DNA of 64,000 bases from Pseudomonas allokribbensis (GTDB lineage Bacteria > Pseudomonadota > Gammaproteobacteria > Pseudomonadales > Pseudomonadaceae). The translations under genes and the position numbers were made by a program. Location: NCBI RefSeq assembly GCF_014863605.1, contig NZ_CP062252.1, positions 2,613,001-2,677,000 of the forward strand, read 5' to 3'. Positions within the stretch are counted from its first letter, which is position 1. Every line of letters starts with the position of its first letter. Of the stretch, positions 8,614-17,583 are shown piece after piece. Below the pieces are notes generated by a model. The model was not told where the DNA came from. It worked only from the letters and a program-made list of their open reading frames with translations, and made no database searches.

Positions 8614-9678
8614 TCAAAGCTCCGCGTACAGACGACCGGGGTTGAAGATGCCCTGAGGGTCAAGTTGCTGCTTGAGGCGGCGGTGATAGTGCAGGAGGGC
8701 GGGCGGCAGGGGATGGAACGGCGCGTCGATCAAACCATGGCTGTAGCAGGTCGCATGCCCGCCGACGGCCGAAACCACCTTGCGAATCAGTGCCGCCTCG
8801 GCTCCTGACTTGAGCCAACGCTGGGCGCCGCCCCAGTCGAGCATTTGTACACCGGCCAAGGCCAGCGGCGGGGTGTTGTTCGGCACCGACAGGCGCCACA
8901 GGGGCTGGTCCTCATCAAAAAAATCCAGGCGCTGTTCATTCAGATCTGACCAATAAGCGCCATCGAGCATTTCGCCACCGAGGCGATCACGGGCTGCGGC
9001 CACGGAGCCTTCGCCACCCTCCAGACGCAAGTGCAGGCGCTGCCCATCGTGGCAGGCGGCGCTGATCGGCAGCGGCTGTTGACCCCACTCGGCCATACGC
9101 AGCAAGGCCCGCTCGCTGTCCATTTCCAGGCTGATGCTAAGGCACTCGCGCGGTTTGGGCAGGACCTTGAGCGAGACTTCGGTGATTACCCCCAGCGAGC
9201 CGTAACTGCCGGCCATCAGCCGCGACAGGTCATAACCGGCGACGTTTTTCATGACTTCACCGCCAAAGCGCAGATGCTTGCCGTGGCCGGTGATGATCCG
9301 CGTGCCGAGTACGAAATCCCGCACCGACCCCGACCACGGGCGCCGCGGGCCTGACAGTCCGCTGGCGATCATCCCGCCCACCGTCGCGTCGTCGGCGAAG
9401 GCCGGTGGTTCGCACGGCAACATCTGTTGTGAAGCGTCCAGCACCGCCAACAGCTCGGCCAGTGGAGTGCCGCAACGCGCGGTGATCACCAGTTCGGTCG
9501 GGTCGTAGCTGACGATGCCGCGATGGGTGCGGGTGTCGAGGATTTCTCCGGCAACGATCCGCCCCAGAAACGCCTTGCTGTTGGCGCCCTGAATCCGCAG
9601 TGGCGTTGCGTCCTGCAATGCCTGATTGACCTGATCGAGCAGCGCGATGCTGTCGTCGACATCCTTTTCTCGGACCAT
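8614..9678 (-). CDS. glcE: Glycolate oxidase FAD-binding subunit GlcE
   Basis: FAD-binding subunit of glycolate oxidase, 354 residues from the ATG at 9678, matching the family (about 350). The reading frame is open far upstream, but those codons overlap glcD and are not GlcE-like. The start (MVREKDVDDSIALLD) overlaps the glcD stop by one base as TGATG, implying coupling. The N-terminal half is a PCMH-type FAD-binding domain (YDPTELVITARCGTPLAEL; then ATVGGMIASGLSGPRRPWSG). It forms the flavin part of the complex with GlcD. Confidence 0.95.
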   Translation of the reverse strand: MVREKDVDDSIALLDQVNQALQDATPLRIQGANSKAFLGRIVAGEILDTRTHRGIVSYDPTELVITARCGTPLAELLAVLDASQQMLPCEPPAFADDATVGGMIASGLSGPRRPWSGSVRDFVLGTRIITGHGKHLRFGGEVMKNVAGYDLSRLMAGSYGSLGVITEVSLKVLPKPRECLSISLEMDSERALLRMAEWGQQPLPISAACHDGQRLHLRLEGGEGSVAAARDRLGGEMLDGAYWSDLNEQRLDFFDEDQPLWRLSVPNNTPPLALAGVQMLDWGGAQRWLKSGAEAALIRKVVSAVGGHATCYSHGLIDAPFHPLPPALLHYHRRLKQQLDPQGIFNPGRLYAEL

Positions 9679-11177
9679 CAGAAACGCTCCAGCTCGGGGA
9701 AGGGCAGTTGTCCGGCGTGAATATGCATGGCGCCGAATTCGGCGCAGCGGTGTAACGTCGGGATGTTCTTGCCCGGATTGAGCAGACCGCCGGGGTCGAA
9801 CGCGGCTTTGACGGCGTGGAACAGGGTCAACTCGTCGTTGTTGAACTGCGCGCACATCTGGTTGATTTTCTCCCGGCCCACGCCGTGCTCGCCGGTGATG
9901 CTGCCGCCGACCTTCACGCACAACTCAAGGATTTTGCCTCCCAGGGTTTCGGCGCGTTCGAGCTCGCCGGGTTGATTGGCGTCGAACAGAATCAACGGGT
10001 GCATGTTGCCGTCGCCGGCATGGAACACGTTGGCCACCCGCAAGCCGTATTCGGCGGACAACTGCGCAATGGCTTGCAGCACGCCGGGCAGTTCGCGGCG
10101 CGGGATGGTACCGTCCATGCAGTAATAGTCCGGCGACAAGCGCCCCACGGCCGGGAAGGCATTCTTGCGTCCGGCCCAGAAACGCACGCGCTCGGCCTCG
10201 TCCCTGGCTTGACGCACTTCCGTCGCGCCGGCGTTCTCCAGCACCTGGCGGACGCGGATGCAGTCATCGTGGACGTCGGCTTCGACGCCATCGAGTTCAC
10301 AGAGCAAAATGGCTTCGGCGTCCACCGGGTAGCCGGCGTGGATGAAGTCCTCGGCGGCGCGGATGGCCAGGTTGTCCATCATTTCCAGGCCTCCGGGAAT
10401 GATCCCCGCGGCGATGATGTCAGCCACGGCGCGGCCGGCGTTTTCCACGGAATCGAATGCGGCCAGCAAGACTTTGGCTGTCTGAGGTTTGGGCAGCAGT
10501 TTGACCGTGACTTCGGTGATGACGCCCAGCAGGCCTTCGGAACCGGTGAACAGCGCCAGCAAGTCGAAACCGGGGGAATCGAGCGCATCGGAGCCGAGCG
10601 TGAGGTGTTCGCCCTCGACGGTCAGGATCTCGACCTTGAGCAGGTTGTGCACGGTCAGGCCGTACTTGAGGCAATGCACGCCGCCGGCATTTTCCGCCAC
10701 ATTGCCGCCGATGGAGCAGGCAATCTGCGAGGACGGATCCGGCGCGTAATACAGACCGAACGGAGCGGCGGCCTGGGAAATCGCCAGATTGCGAACGCCG
10801 GGCTGAACGCGTGCCGTGCGGGCGTCGGGGTCGATGTGCAGGATGTTGTTGAAGCGCGCCATCACCAGCAGCACGCCTTTCTCCAGAGGCAACGCCCCGC
10901 CGGATAACCCGGTGCCTGCACCCCGGGCCACCACCGGCACGTTTCTCTCATGACAGATTCGCAAAATACCCTGCACCTCATCGAGATGCCGGGGCAGGAC
11001 CACCAGCAACGGCGCGGTGCGGTAGGCGGACAATCCGTCACATTCGTACGGTGCGAGATCCTCGCGCTGATGCAGGACTTCCAGCGTCGGCCACTGGGTG
11101 TGCAATGCCTGCAACAGCGCCGCTTTGTCGACGTCCGGCAGGGCGCCGTCGACCTGCTCGTCGTAGAGAATGTTCAT
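9678..11177 (-). CDS. glcD: Glycolate oxidase subunit GlcD
   Basis: Catalytic FAD-linked subunit of glycolate oxidase, 499 residues, the standard length. The N-terminal FAD_binding_4 domain contains VVARGAGTGLSGGALP and DPSSQIACSIGGNVAENAGG; the C-terminal FAD-oxidase domain contains VFHAGDGNMHP and GSITGEHGVGREK, where conserved histidines and acids for substrate oxidation sit. It is the first gene of the operon. No GlcC regulator is adjacent: the next gene upstream is a glutathione transferase in the same direction, 53 bases away. Confidence 0.97.
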   Translation of the reverse strand: MNILYDEQVDGALPDVDKAALLQALHTQWPTLEVLHQREDLAPYECDGLSAYRTAPLLVVLPRHLDEVQGILRICHERNVPVVARGAGTGLSGGALPLEKGVLLVMARFNNILHIDPDARTARVQPGVRNLAISQAAAPFGLYYAPDPSSQIACSIGGNVAENAGGVHCLKYGLTVHNLLKVEILTVEGEHLTLGSDALDSPGFDLLALFTGSEGLLGVITEVTVKLLPKPQTAKVLLAAFDSVENAGRAVADIIAAGIIPGGLEMMDNLAIRAAEDFIHAGYPVDAEAILLCELDGVEADVHDDCIRVRQVLENAGATEVRQARDEAERVRFWAGRKNAFPAVGRLSPDYYCMDGTIPRRELPGVLQAIAQLSAEYGLRVANVFHAGDGNMHPLILFDANQPGELERAETLGGKILELCVKVGGSITGEHGVGREKINQMCAQFNNDELTLFHAVKAAFDPGGLLNPGKNIPTLHRCAEFGAMHIHAGQLPFPELERF

Positions 11178-11230
11178 GAACGATGGGTGCCCCTTGGTTT
11201 TTGTTATCGGGTGCGGGTTGCGTGGGTTGC

Positions 11231-12070
11231 TCAGCCCAGATCAGCAGCCTCATGTCGTTCCGGTACCTGGCTCGCTTCATCGCCCCAGGTGCGGTTGACG
11301 CGCTGCCCACGAATGACCGCAGGCCGGTTGGCGATCTCCTCGGCCCAGCGCTGGACATGAGTGTATTCATGAGCCGACAGGAACTCGGCCGCCCCGTACA
11401 CATTGTTGCGCACCAGTTGCCCGTACCACGGCCAGACCGCGATGTCGGCGATGGTGTAGTTGTCACCGGCAAGATAAGGGTTTTCAGCCAGGCGCCGGTC
11501 GAGCACATCCAGCTGACGCTTGGTTTCCATGGTGAAGCGGTTGATCGGGTATTCGAGTTTGTCCGGCGCGTAGGCGTAAAAATGCCCGAAACCACCACCC
11601 AGGTAGGGCGCCGAGCCCATTTGCCAGAACAGCCAGTTCAGGGTTTCAGTGCGACCGGCGATGTCGGTGGGCAGGAAGGCGCCGAATTTTTCGGCGAGGT
11701 AAAGCAGGATCGAGCCGGACTCGAAAACCCGGATGGCCGGCTCCACGCCACGATCCAGTAGCGCCGGGATCTTGGAGTTCGGGTTGATCTCGACAAAGCC
11801 GCTGGAAAATTGATCGCCTTCGCCGATGCGGATCAACCAGGCGTCGTATTCGGCCCCGGTGTGCCCCAGCGCCAGCAACTCTTCGAGCAGGATGGTGACC
11901 TTGACGCCGTTGGGCGTGGCCAGCGAATACAGCTGCAACGGGTGCTTGCCGACGGGCAATGCCTTGTCGTGGGTCGGCCCGGCAATCGGGCGATTGATGT
12001 TGGCGAACTGGCCGCCGGACGGCGCGCTGTGTGTCCAGACCCTGGGTGGTACGTAAGGCGTTTTGCTCAT
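11231..12070 (-). CDS. yghU: YghU-type glutathione S-transferase
   Basis: Glutathione transferase of the YghU/Ure2p-like class, 279 residues (E. coli YghU is 288). The thioredoxin-like N-domain carries LYSLATPNGVKVTILLEEL and the glutathione-binding EINPNSKIPALLD and FESGSILLYLAEK; the all-alpha C-domain includes AGDNYTIADIAVWPW. I place the start at MSKTPYVPPRVW (12070), preceded by GAGG; the upstream in-frame extension is not YghU-like. The family reduces organic hydroperoxides or disulfide bonds with glutathione. It may be co-transcribed with glcDEF, though a functional link is not evident. Confidence 0.93.
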   Translation of the reverse strand: MSKTPYVPPRVWTHSAPSGGQFANINRPIAGPTHDKALPVGKHPLQLYSLATPNGVKVTILLEELLALGHTGAEYDAWLIRIGEGDQFSSGFVEINPNSKIPALLDRGVEPAIRVFESGSILLYLAEKFGAFLPTDIAGRTETLNWLFWQMGSAPYLGGGFGHFYAYAPDKLEYPINRFTMETKRQLDVLDRRLAENPYLAGDNYTIADIAVWPWYGQLVRNNVYGAAEFLSAHEYTHVQRWAEEIANRPAVIRGQRVNRTWGDEASQVPERHEAADLG

Positions 12071-12199
12071 GAAGCGAACCTCATCGTCAGCTGCTGAATG
12101 GGCGTGAGCCGGCAGAAAAAACGACCGGCTCCTGACGAACAGAACACCACAGAAGGGCGTTTGAATTCCACCCTGTTGCCCGATCAACGCCTTATATCG

Positions 12200-13699
12200 T
12201 TATTCGATTCGCGGATGCTGCTGCGCCAGATGCTCGCGTTTGGCTTGCAGTTCGGCGATCTCGGCGTCGATGTCTTCGATCTTCTGTTCGATGTTGTCGT
12301 GGTGCTCCTGCAACAGCTCCCGCGCTTCCTCTATGTCGGAAGCCGCCGGTGCCGCGCCTCGCAGGGGTTTGTTCGCGGTTTCTTTCATCGTCAGCCCGGT
12401 CATCAGTCCGATCACGGCAGTCACCATCAGATAGTAGGCGGGCATGTACAGATTCTGCGTACCTTCCACCAGCCAGGCCACGACGGTCGGGGTCAGGCCG
12501 GCGATCAGCACCGAGACGTTGAACGCCCCGGCCAGCGCGCTGTAACGGATGTGGGTCGGGAACATCGCTGGCAGCGTCGAGGCCATGACGCCAATGAAGA
12601 AATTGAGCAGCACGGCCAGTATCAGCAATCCGGAAAAGATCAGGCCGATCTTGCCGCTGTTGATCAGCATGAACGCTGGAATCGCGAGGATGAACAGACC
12701 GACACTGCCGCAGATGATGAAGGGACGACGGCCGATCTTGTCGCTGATGAAGCCGATCGCAGGCTGAACGAACAGCATGCCGACCATGATCGCGATGATG
12801 ATCAGCACCCCGCGATTTTCGCTGTAGTGCAGGTTGTGCGACAGGTAACTCGGCATGTAGGTGAGCAGCATGTAGTAGGTGACATTGGTCGCCGCCACCA
12901 CGCCGATGCAAGTCATCAGGCTGCGCCAGTGCTTGGTCGCGACCTCCTTGAACGACACTTTCGGGCCGCTGGCCAGACCTTCGCGGTCGCCTTGTTCAAG
13001 CTTCTCGACGTGTTGCTGGAACGCCGGGGTTTCTTCGAGCGCGTGGCGCAGGTAGAGCCCGATCATGCCCAGCGGGAGGGCGAGGAAGAAGGGCAGTCGC
13101 CAGCCCCATTCCTGGAATTTTTCTTCGCCGATGATCGTGGAAATCAACACCACCACACCCGCGCCGAGGACAAAACCGGCGATGGAGCCGAAGTCCAGCC
13201 AGCTGCCGAGGAATCCACGTTTGCGATCCGGTGCATATTCGGCAACGAAGATCGAGGCGCCGGTGTATTCGCCGCCGACCGAAAACCCTTGAGCCATTTT
13301 CGCCAGCAGCAGAAGGATCGGCGCCCAGATGCCGATCGAGGCATAGGACGGAATCAACCCGATGGCAAAGGTGCTCAGCGACATGATCACGATGGTCGCC
13401 GCCAGGACTTTCTGTCGTCCGTACTTGTCACCCAGTGCGCCGAAGAACAGGCCGCCCAGCGGCCGGATCAGGAACGGCACCGAGAAGGTCGCCAGTGCGG
13501 CGATCATCTGCACACCGGGATCGGCACCGGGGAAAAACACCTTGCCGAGCACGTAGGCAACGAAGCCATAGACGCCGAAGTCGAACCACTCCATTGCATT
13601 GCCCAGCGCGGCGGCCGTAATGGCTTTGCGCATCTTGGCGTCGTCGACAATGGTGATGTCTTTCAGTCGGATCGGGCTGACGCTTTCCTTTGATTCCAT
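12200..13699 (-). CDS. proP: ProP-type osmolyte:proton symporter (MFS)
   Basis: Twelve-helix MFS permease of the metabolite:proton symporter family, 499 residues, like E. coli ProP (500). Family markers are LGNAMEWFDFGVYGF near the N-terminus, RPLGGLFFGALGDKYGR and the central EETPAF. The C-terminus has a long heptad-repeat tail (about residues 455-495, EARELLQEHHDNIEQKIED) matching the antiparallel coiled coil that tunes osmotic activation in ProP. The ATG at 13699 is favoured; a GTG at 13708 is possible. Predicted substrates are proline, glycine betaine and related compatible solutes. Confidence 0.9.
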   Translation of the reverse strand: MESKESVSPIRLKDITIVDDAKMRKAITAAALGNAMEWFDFGVYGFVAYVLGKVFFPGADPGVQMIAALATFSVPFLIRPLGGLFFGALGDKYGRQKVLAATIVIMSLSTFAIGLIPSYASIGIWAPILLLLAKMAQGFSVGGEYTGASIFVAEYAPDRKRGFLGSWLDFGSIAGFVLGAGVVVLISTIIGEEKFQEWGWRLPFFLALPLGMIGLYLRHALEETPAFQQHVEKLEQGDREGLASGPKVSFKEVATKHWRSLMTCIGVVAATNVTYYMLLTYMPSYLSHNLHYSENRGVLIIIAIMVGMLFVQPAIGFISDKIGRRPFIICGSVGLFILAIPAFMLINSGKIGLIFSGLLILAVLLNFFIGVMASTLPAMFPTHIRYSALAGAFNVSVLIAGLTPTVVAWLVEGTQNLYMPAYYLMVTAVIGLMTGLTMKETANKPLRGAAPAASDIEEARELLQEHHDNIEQKIEDIDAEIAELQAKREHLAQQHPRIE

Positions 13700-13841
13700 G
13701 GGATTCACTCTGCATCTGATCTGTCTTTATGCAAACCGGTAAGCCCGGAGAGGCTTGGGCCAGAGCGGTTTGCCGTGACCGATGCCATCTCCTTGATGGC
13801 ACGGCTTCTTTCAGATCAGATACAAGTGGACACGAAAAAAT

Positions 13842-14687
13842 TCACCACTGATTTCGTTTTTTGCCGATGAAAGAATTGTGACGCGATCCTGTGCGCAATT
13901 GCGCCGGACTCACGCCAAGTCGCTGTTTGAACGCACTGGTCATGTGCGCCTGAGAGTTGAAGCCGCAGGCGAGGGCGATCTCCGACAGGCTGGCCGTGGA
14001 GTCGCGCATCAATGCGCGAGCCCGGGCCAGGCGGCGGTCGATCAGGTAGCTGTGGGGGCTTTTGCCGGTGGCCTGCTTGAAGGCACGAATGAAATAGCCT
14101 TCGGACAATTCCAGCAGTTGCGCCATGGTTTGAAGGCCGAGCGGGCCGTCGAGGCCGGCGTCGATGAACTCGTCGAGCAGGCGCATTCGGCGGCCGGTCA
14201 TCGAGCCTTGGGGCGACGGCGTGTCTTTGCCTTCGGCGCGCTCGGCCAAGGCGAGCGCCCAGCTTTCCCAGTCATCGTCCACTGAGGCATTCAATAACGC
14301 ACGGCGCATTCGCGAGGCGAGGTCAATGGCCTGCGGGTCGATGCGATTGTTGAACGCCTGCTCACCTGCCAGCGCGATGCCGTCGGTGCGGACCACCCGC
14401 AGGTATTCGCCGCCCATGGGTGACTCGGACATCACATCACAGCCGACGGGTACGAACGCCAGACCATTGGGCATGGCATCGAAGGGGCGCACCCGGTCGC
14501 TGCCGATCGCGTGCACGCCGCGCTGGCTGTCGAAGGCAAAACCGATTGCCGACTGCGCTGCCACATAGCGCGTCGCGTAGGCGGCGCCGGGCAGCAATTC
14601 GATCGCCCACGGGCCGGCCTCGATACGACGCACCGGTTCGGGGACGACGGCTGGCTGCTGGCGGTTTCGATGGCTCATGAGCGCCAT
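13842..14687 (-). CDS. AraC-family transcriptional regulator
   Basis: Regulator with a C-terminal AraC-type double helix-turn-helix (LQTMAQLLELSEGYFIRAFKQATGKSPHSYL, then LSEIALACGFNSQAHMTSAFKQRLG). The N-terminal 170 residues match no ligand domain I recognise by eye. The start is uncertain: ATGs at 14708, 14687 and 14678 are all in frame. It is divergent from the dehydratase gene at 14782 with about 95 bases between them, so it may control that gene. Confidence 0.9.
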   Translation of the reverse strand: MALMSHRNRQQPAVVPEPVRRIEAGPWAIELLPGAAYATRYVAAQSAIGFAFDSQRGVHAIGSDRVRPFDAMPNGLAFVPVGCDVMSESPMGGEYLRVVRTDGIALAGEQAFNNRIDPQAIDLASRMRRALLNASVDDDWESWALALAERAEGKDTPSPQGSMTGRRMRLLDEFIDAGLDGPLGLQTMAQLLELSEGYFIRAFKQATGKSPHSYLIDRRLARARALMRDSTASLSEIALACGFNSQAHMTSAFKQRLGVSPAQLRTGSRHNSFIGKKRNQW

Positions 14688-14781
14688 AGTAGTGAAGTGC
14701 GGACGCAAAAGTCAGGTCAGTTTTTTGAAAGCCGACGTGATGTGCCTGTGCCTAGACTGAGTGACGCCCAAGGAGACTCAC

Positions 14782-15738
14782 ATGCACACATTCACTCGCG
14801 AAGACATCGAACACGCTGCCCGCCAGGTTTACCAGGTGATGCCGGCCACCGCTCAGTATCGCTGGCCGTTGCTGGCCGAGCGGCTGGGCTGCACGGTGTG
14901 GGTCAAGCACGAAAACCACACGCCGACCGGCGCGTTCAAGGTGCGCGGCGGCATCACCTTCATGCACTGGCTGCGGCGTGAACATCCCAACGTCAAAGGC
15001 ATTGTCTCTGCGACGCGCGGCAATCACGGCCAAAGCCTGGCGCTGGCGGCGCAAGCGGTAGGGCTGAAGGCATTGATTGTGGTGCCGCAGGGCAATTCGC
15101 TGGAAAAGAACAACGCCATGCGCGGCTTTGGCGGCGAAGTGGTCGAGTACGGGCGTGATTTCGATGAGGCCCGTGAGGAAGCAGCACGTCTGGCGCTGGA
15201 ACACGGGCTCTATCTGGTACCGCCATTCCACACCGAACTGGTCAAGGGCGTGGCGACCTACGCGCTGGAACTGTTCAGTGCGGCGCCGGATCTGCACACC
15301 GTCTACGTGCCGATCGGTTGCGGCTCAGGTATCTGTGGCGTGATCGCCGCGCGTGATGCGCTGGGTCTGGACACCCAGGTGGTGGGCGTGGTGTCCACGG
15401 AAGCGGCCGCCGCCAAGTTGTCCTTCGAGGCGAAAACGATCTGCGAGACCGCCTCCGCCAATACCTTTGCCGACGGCCTGGCCGTACGCAAACCGATTGC
15501 TGAAGCGTTCGATATCTACGGCGCCGGCGCAACAAGGATCGTCGCGGTCAGCGAGGACGAAATCGCCGAGGCGATGCGCGTGTATTACACCGACACCCAC
15601 AACCTCGCCGAAGGTGCCGGCGCGGCTGCGTTGGCGGCACTCATTCAAGAGCGGGAAAGGATGCAGGGCAAAAAGGTCGGGGTGATCCTGTCGGGCGGGA
15701 ACATCGACCGGTCGGTGTATGCGCGGGTGATTGGTTGA
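14782..15738 (+). CDS. Serine/threonine dehydratase, PLP fold type II
   Basis: Pyridoxal-phosphate enzyme of the threonine/serine dehydratase family, 318 residues. The PLP lysine is in TGAFKVRGG (about residue 53), the substrate/PLP Asn loop is TRGNHGQS, the glycine-rich phosphate loop is IGCGSGICG and the C-terminal SGGN binds the pyridine ring. There is no ACT regulatory domain, so it resembles a catabolic enzyme (deamination to a keto acid plus ammonia) or a related racemase more than biosynthetic IlvA. AAGGAG lies seven bases before the ATG. The divergent AraC gene is a likely regulator. Confidence 0.9.
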   Translation: MHTFTREDIEHAARQVYQVMPATAQYRWPLLAERLGCTVWVKHENHTPTGAFKVRGGITFMHWLRREHPNVKGIVSATRGNHGQSLALAAQAVGLKALIVVPQGNSLEKNNAMRGFGGEVVEYGRDFDEAREEAARLALEHGLYLVPPFHTELVKGVATYALELFSAAPDLHTVYVPIGCGSGICGVIAARDALGLDTQVVGVVSTEAAAAKLSFEAKTICETASANTFADGLAVRKPIAEAFDIYGAGATRIVAVSEDEIAEAMRVYYTDTHNLAEGAGAAALAALIQERERMQGKKVGVILSGGNIDRSVYARVIG

Positions 15739-15841
15739 CCAATGACGGCTGGCTGCGTGGCACGGTTTTTCCGCTTGTGATTGGTCCTGACTACCCCTTA
15801 TAAGATCGGCTTTCACTTTCGATATGAAAAGGGTGTCACGC

Positions 15842-17386
15842 ATGAGCAATGCCTGGAACGAAGGTTATTTCACGGACGAGGGCTACACCTACGGGTATAG
15901 CCGGGAGATCAATCCGGTTTTCCAGCGTTATTGTTTGTTGCTGCGCGGTTTTGCCACGCTGGAGAGTACCGACGGTTATCACTGCGAATTGGGTTTTGGC
16001 CAGGGTGTCTCGATCAATATCCATGCGGCAGGCAATCCGGGCGGCTACGTCGGCACGGATTTCCATCCCGGGCAGGCAGCCCATGCCATTGCGCTGGCAA
16101 CCGACTGGGGCAGTGATGCCCGGCTGTATGACGACAGCTTCGAGCAACTGCTGGCTCGCCATGACCTGCCACAGTTCGACAGTATCAGCCTGCACGGCAT
16201 CTGGACCTGGGTCAGTCGTGACAATCACAAGTTGATCGTCGAGTTTGTCCGTCGTCATCTCAAGCCGGGCGGTCATGTGTACATCAGCTACAACTGCTTC
16301 CCGGGCTGGTCGCCGCTGGCGCCGTTGCGTCAGTTGTTCAGCCTGCATGACCGCTTTGCCACGCAAACTTCTGCTCGCCCGGATCAGCGGATCGATGCCG
16401 CGCTGCAATTCTCCGAAGCCCTGCTGGCCGCCAACCCCAACTATGCCAACTCGGCGCCGAATCTGGACGCCAAGCTCCAGAGCATCAAAGGCCAGAATCG
16501 CCAGTACGTCGCCCATGAGTATTTCAACCGTGACTGGAATTGCATGTACTTCACCGACGTGGTCGATGCCCTGGCACCTGCCAAACTCGATTACGCCACA
16601 ACCGCCGTGCCGCTGGACTCGGTGGACCCGCTCAACCTGAGCGCCGAAGGCATGGACTTTCTGGAAAGCATCGAGCATCCGATCATGCGCGAGCAAGCGC
16701 GCGATTACTTCGTCAATCAAAACTTCCGCCGGGACCTTTACATCCGCGGCGCGAACAAGCTGTCCACCAGCGAGCACCGCGAACGCATGCTCAGTACCCG
16801 CTTTGCCCTGTTGCAACTGGCCGACAGCGTAGCGGGCAGCGTCACCGGGCCCGCAGGCTCAGCCACGTTGCAGGCGGAAATTTACGGCCCGGTGCTGGAT
16901 GCGCTGGCGGACGACGCGTATGTACCGAAAACCTTGCGCCACTTGCTGGAAGCCTCGCCTTCATTGAGTTATGGCGATCTGGTGCAGGCGATCAACGTGT
17001 TGATCGGTATGGGCGCCGTGGCGCCATGCCAGAGTGAAACGGCCGAGAAACTGGTGCAGACAACCTGCAACACCCTCAATCTGCAACTGTGCAGACGCTC
17101 GCTGTTCGATCACAAGATCCAGGTCCTGGCCAGCCCGGTGACCGGTGGTGGCGTGACGGTCAGTCGCTTCCAGCAACTGTTCCTGATATCGATCAAACAA
17201 GGCAAAAAGCACCCGGCCGAGTGGGCGCTTCTGGCGTGGGGCATCATCGGCGGCCAGGGTGAAGGCTTGCTCAAGGACGGCAAGGCGCTCACGACTGCCG
17301 AAGAAAACATTGCCGAACTGACCGAGCAGGCCGAGGCATTTGCCGAGCAATCGCTGGTCATTCTCAAGGCCCTGAAAATCGTCTAG
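15842..17386 (+). CDS. SAM-dependent methyltransferase with regulatory domain
   Basis: Protein of 514 residues. The N-terminal part is a class I methyltransferase-like domain (ELGFGQGVSINIHAA as the SAM loop, then GTDFHPGQA as the acidic strand). The middle and C-terminal parts match the predicted methyltransferase regulatory domain family (MethyTransf_Reg) with NRQYVAHEYFN and the later EHRERMLSTRFALLQLADS. The start is the ATG at 15842 after AAAAGGGTG. The substrate is unknown; related proteins occur singly in many Gram-negative genomes and some lie near surface glycan genes, but nothing nearby supports that here. Confidence 0.85.
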   Translation: MSNAWNEGYFTDEGYTYGYSREINPVFQRYCLLLRGFATLESTDGYHCELGFGQGVSINIHAAGNPGGYVGTDFHPGQAAHAIALATDWGSDARLYDDSFEQLLARHDLPQFDSISLHGIWTWVSRDNHKLIVEFVRRHLKPGGHVYISYNCFPGWSPLAPLRQLFSLHDRFATQTSARPDQRIDAALQFSEALLAANPNYANSAPNLDAKLQSIKGQNRQYVAHEYFNRDWNCMYFTDVVDALAPAKLDYATTAVPLDSVDPLNLSAEGMDFLESIEHPIMREQARDYFVNQNFRRDLYIRGANKLSTSEHRERMLSTRFALLQLADSVAGSVTGPAGSATLQAEIYGPVLDALADDAYVPKTLRHLLEASPSLSYGDLVQAINVLIGMGAVAPCQSETAEKLVQTTCNTLNLQLCRRSLFDHKIQVLASPVTGGGVTVSRFQQLFLISIKQGKKHPAEWALLAWGIIGGQGEGLLKDGKALTTAEENIAELTEQAEAFAEQSLVILKALKIV

Positions 17387-17583
17387 GGGCAAAAAAGTCT
17401 TTTGGGGTCCGGTTTTTCATCGAACCGGCCGATCAGCGAACAGTTCATCGAGGGGCCGACACGCCGTTGCTGCGCCTTCGATAGACTGCTTGTATCCTGC
17501 GCGGCCCGGGACATACGGTCGCTGTTGTTGCCCCGGTCCGACAACGGCCGTGACGGAAAACGGACTTTCCAAAAGGTACTGAT

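Noticed and set aside
12098..13693. 531-codon plus-strand frame
   Set aside because: Antisense to proP; the sequence is a His/Asp/Gln-rich shadow with no ribosome site.
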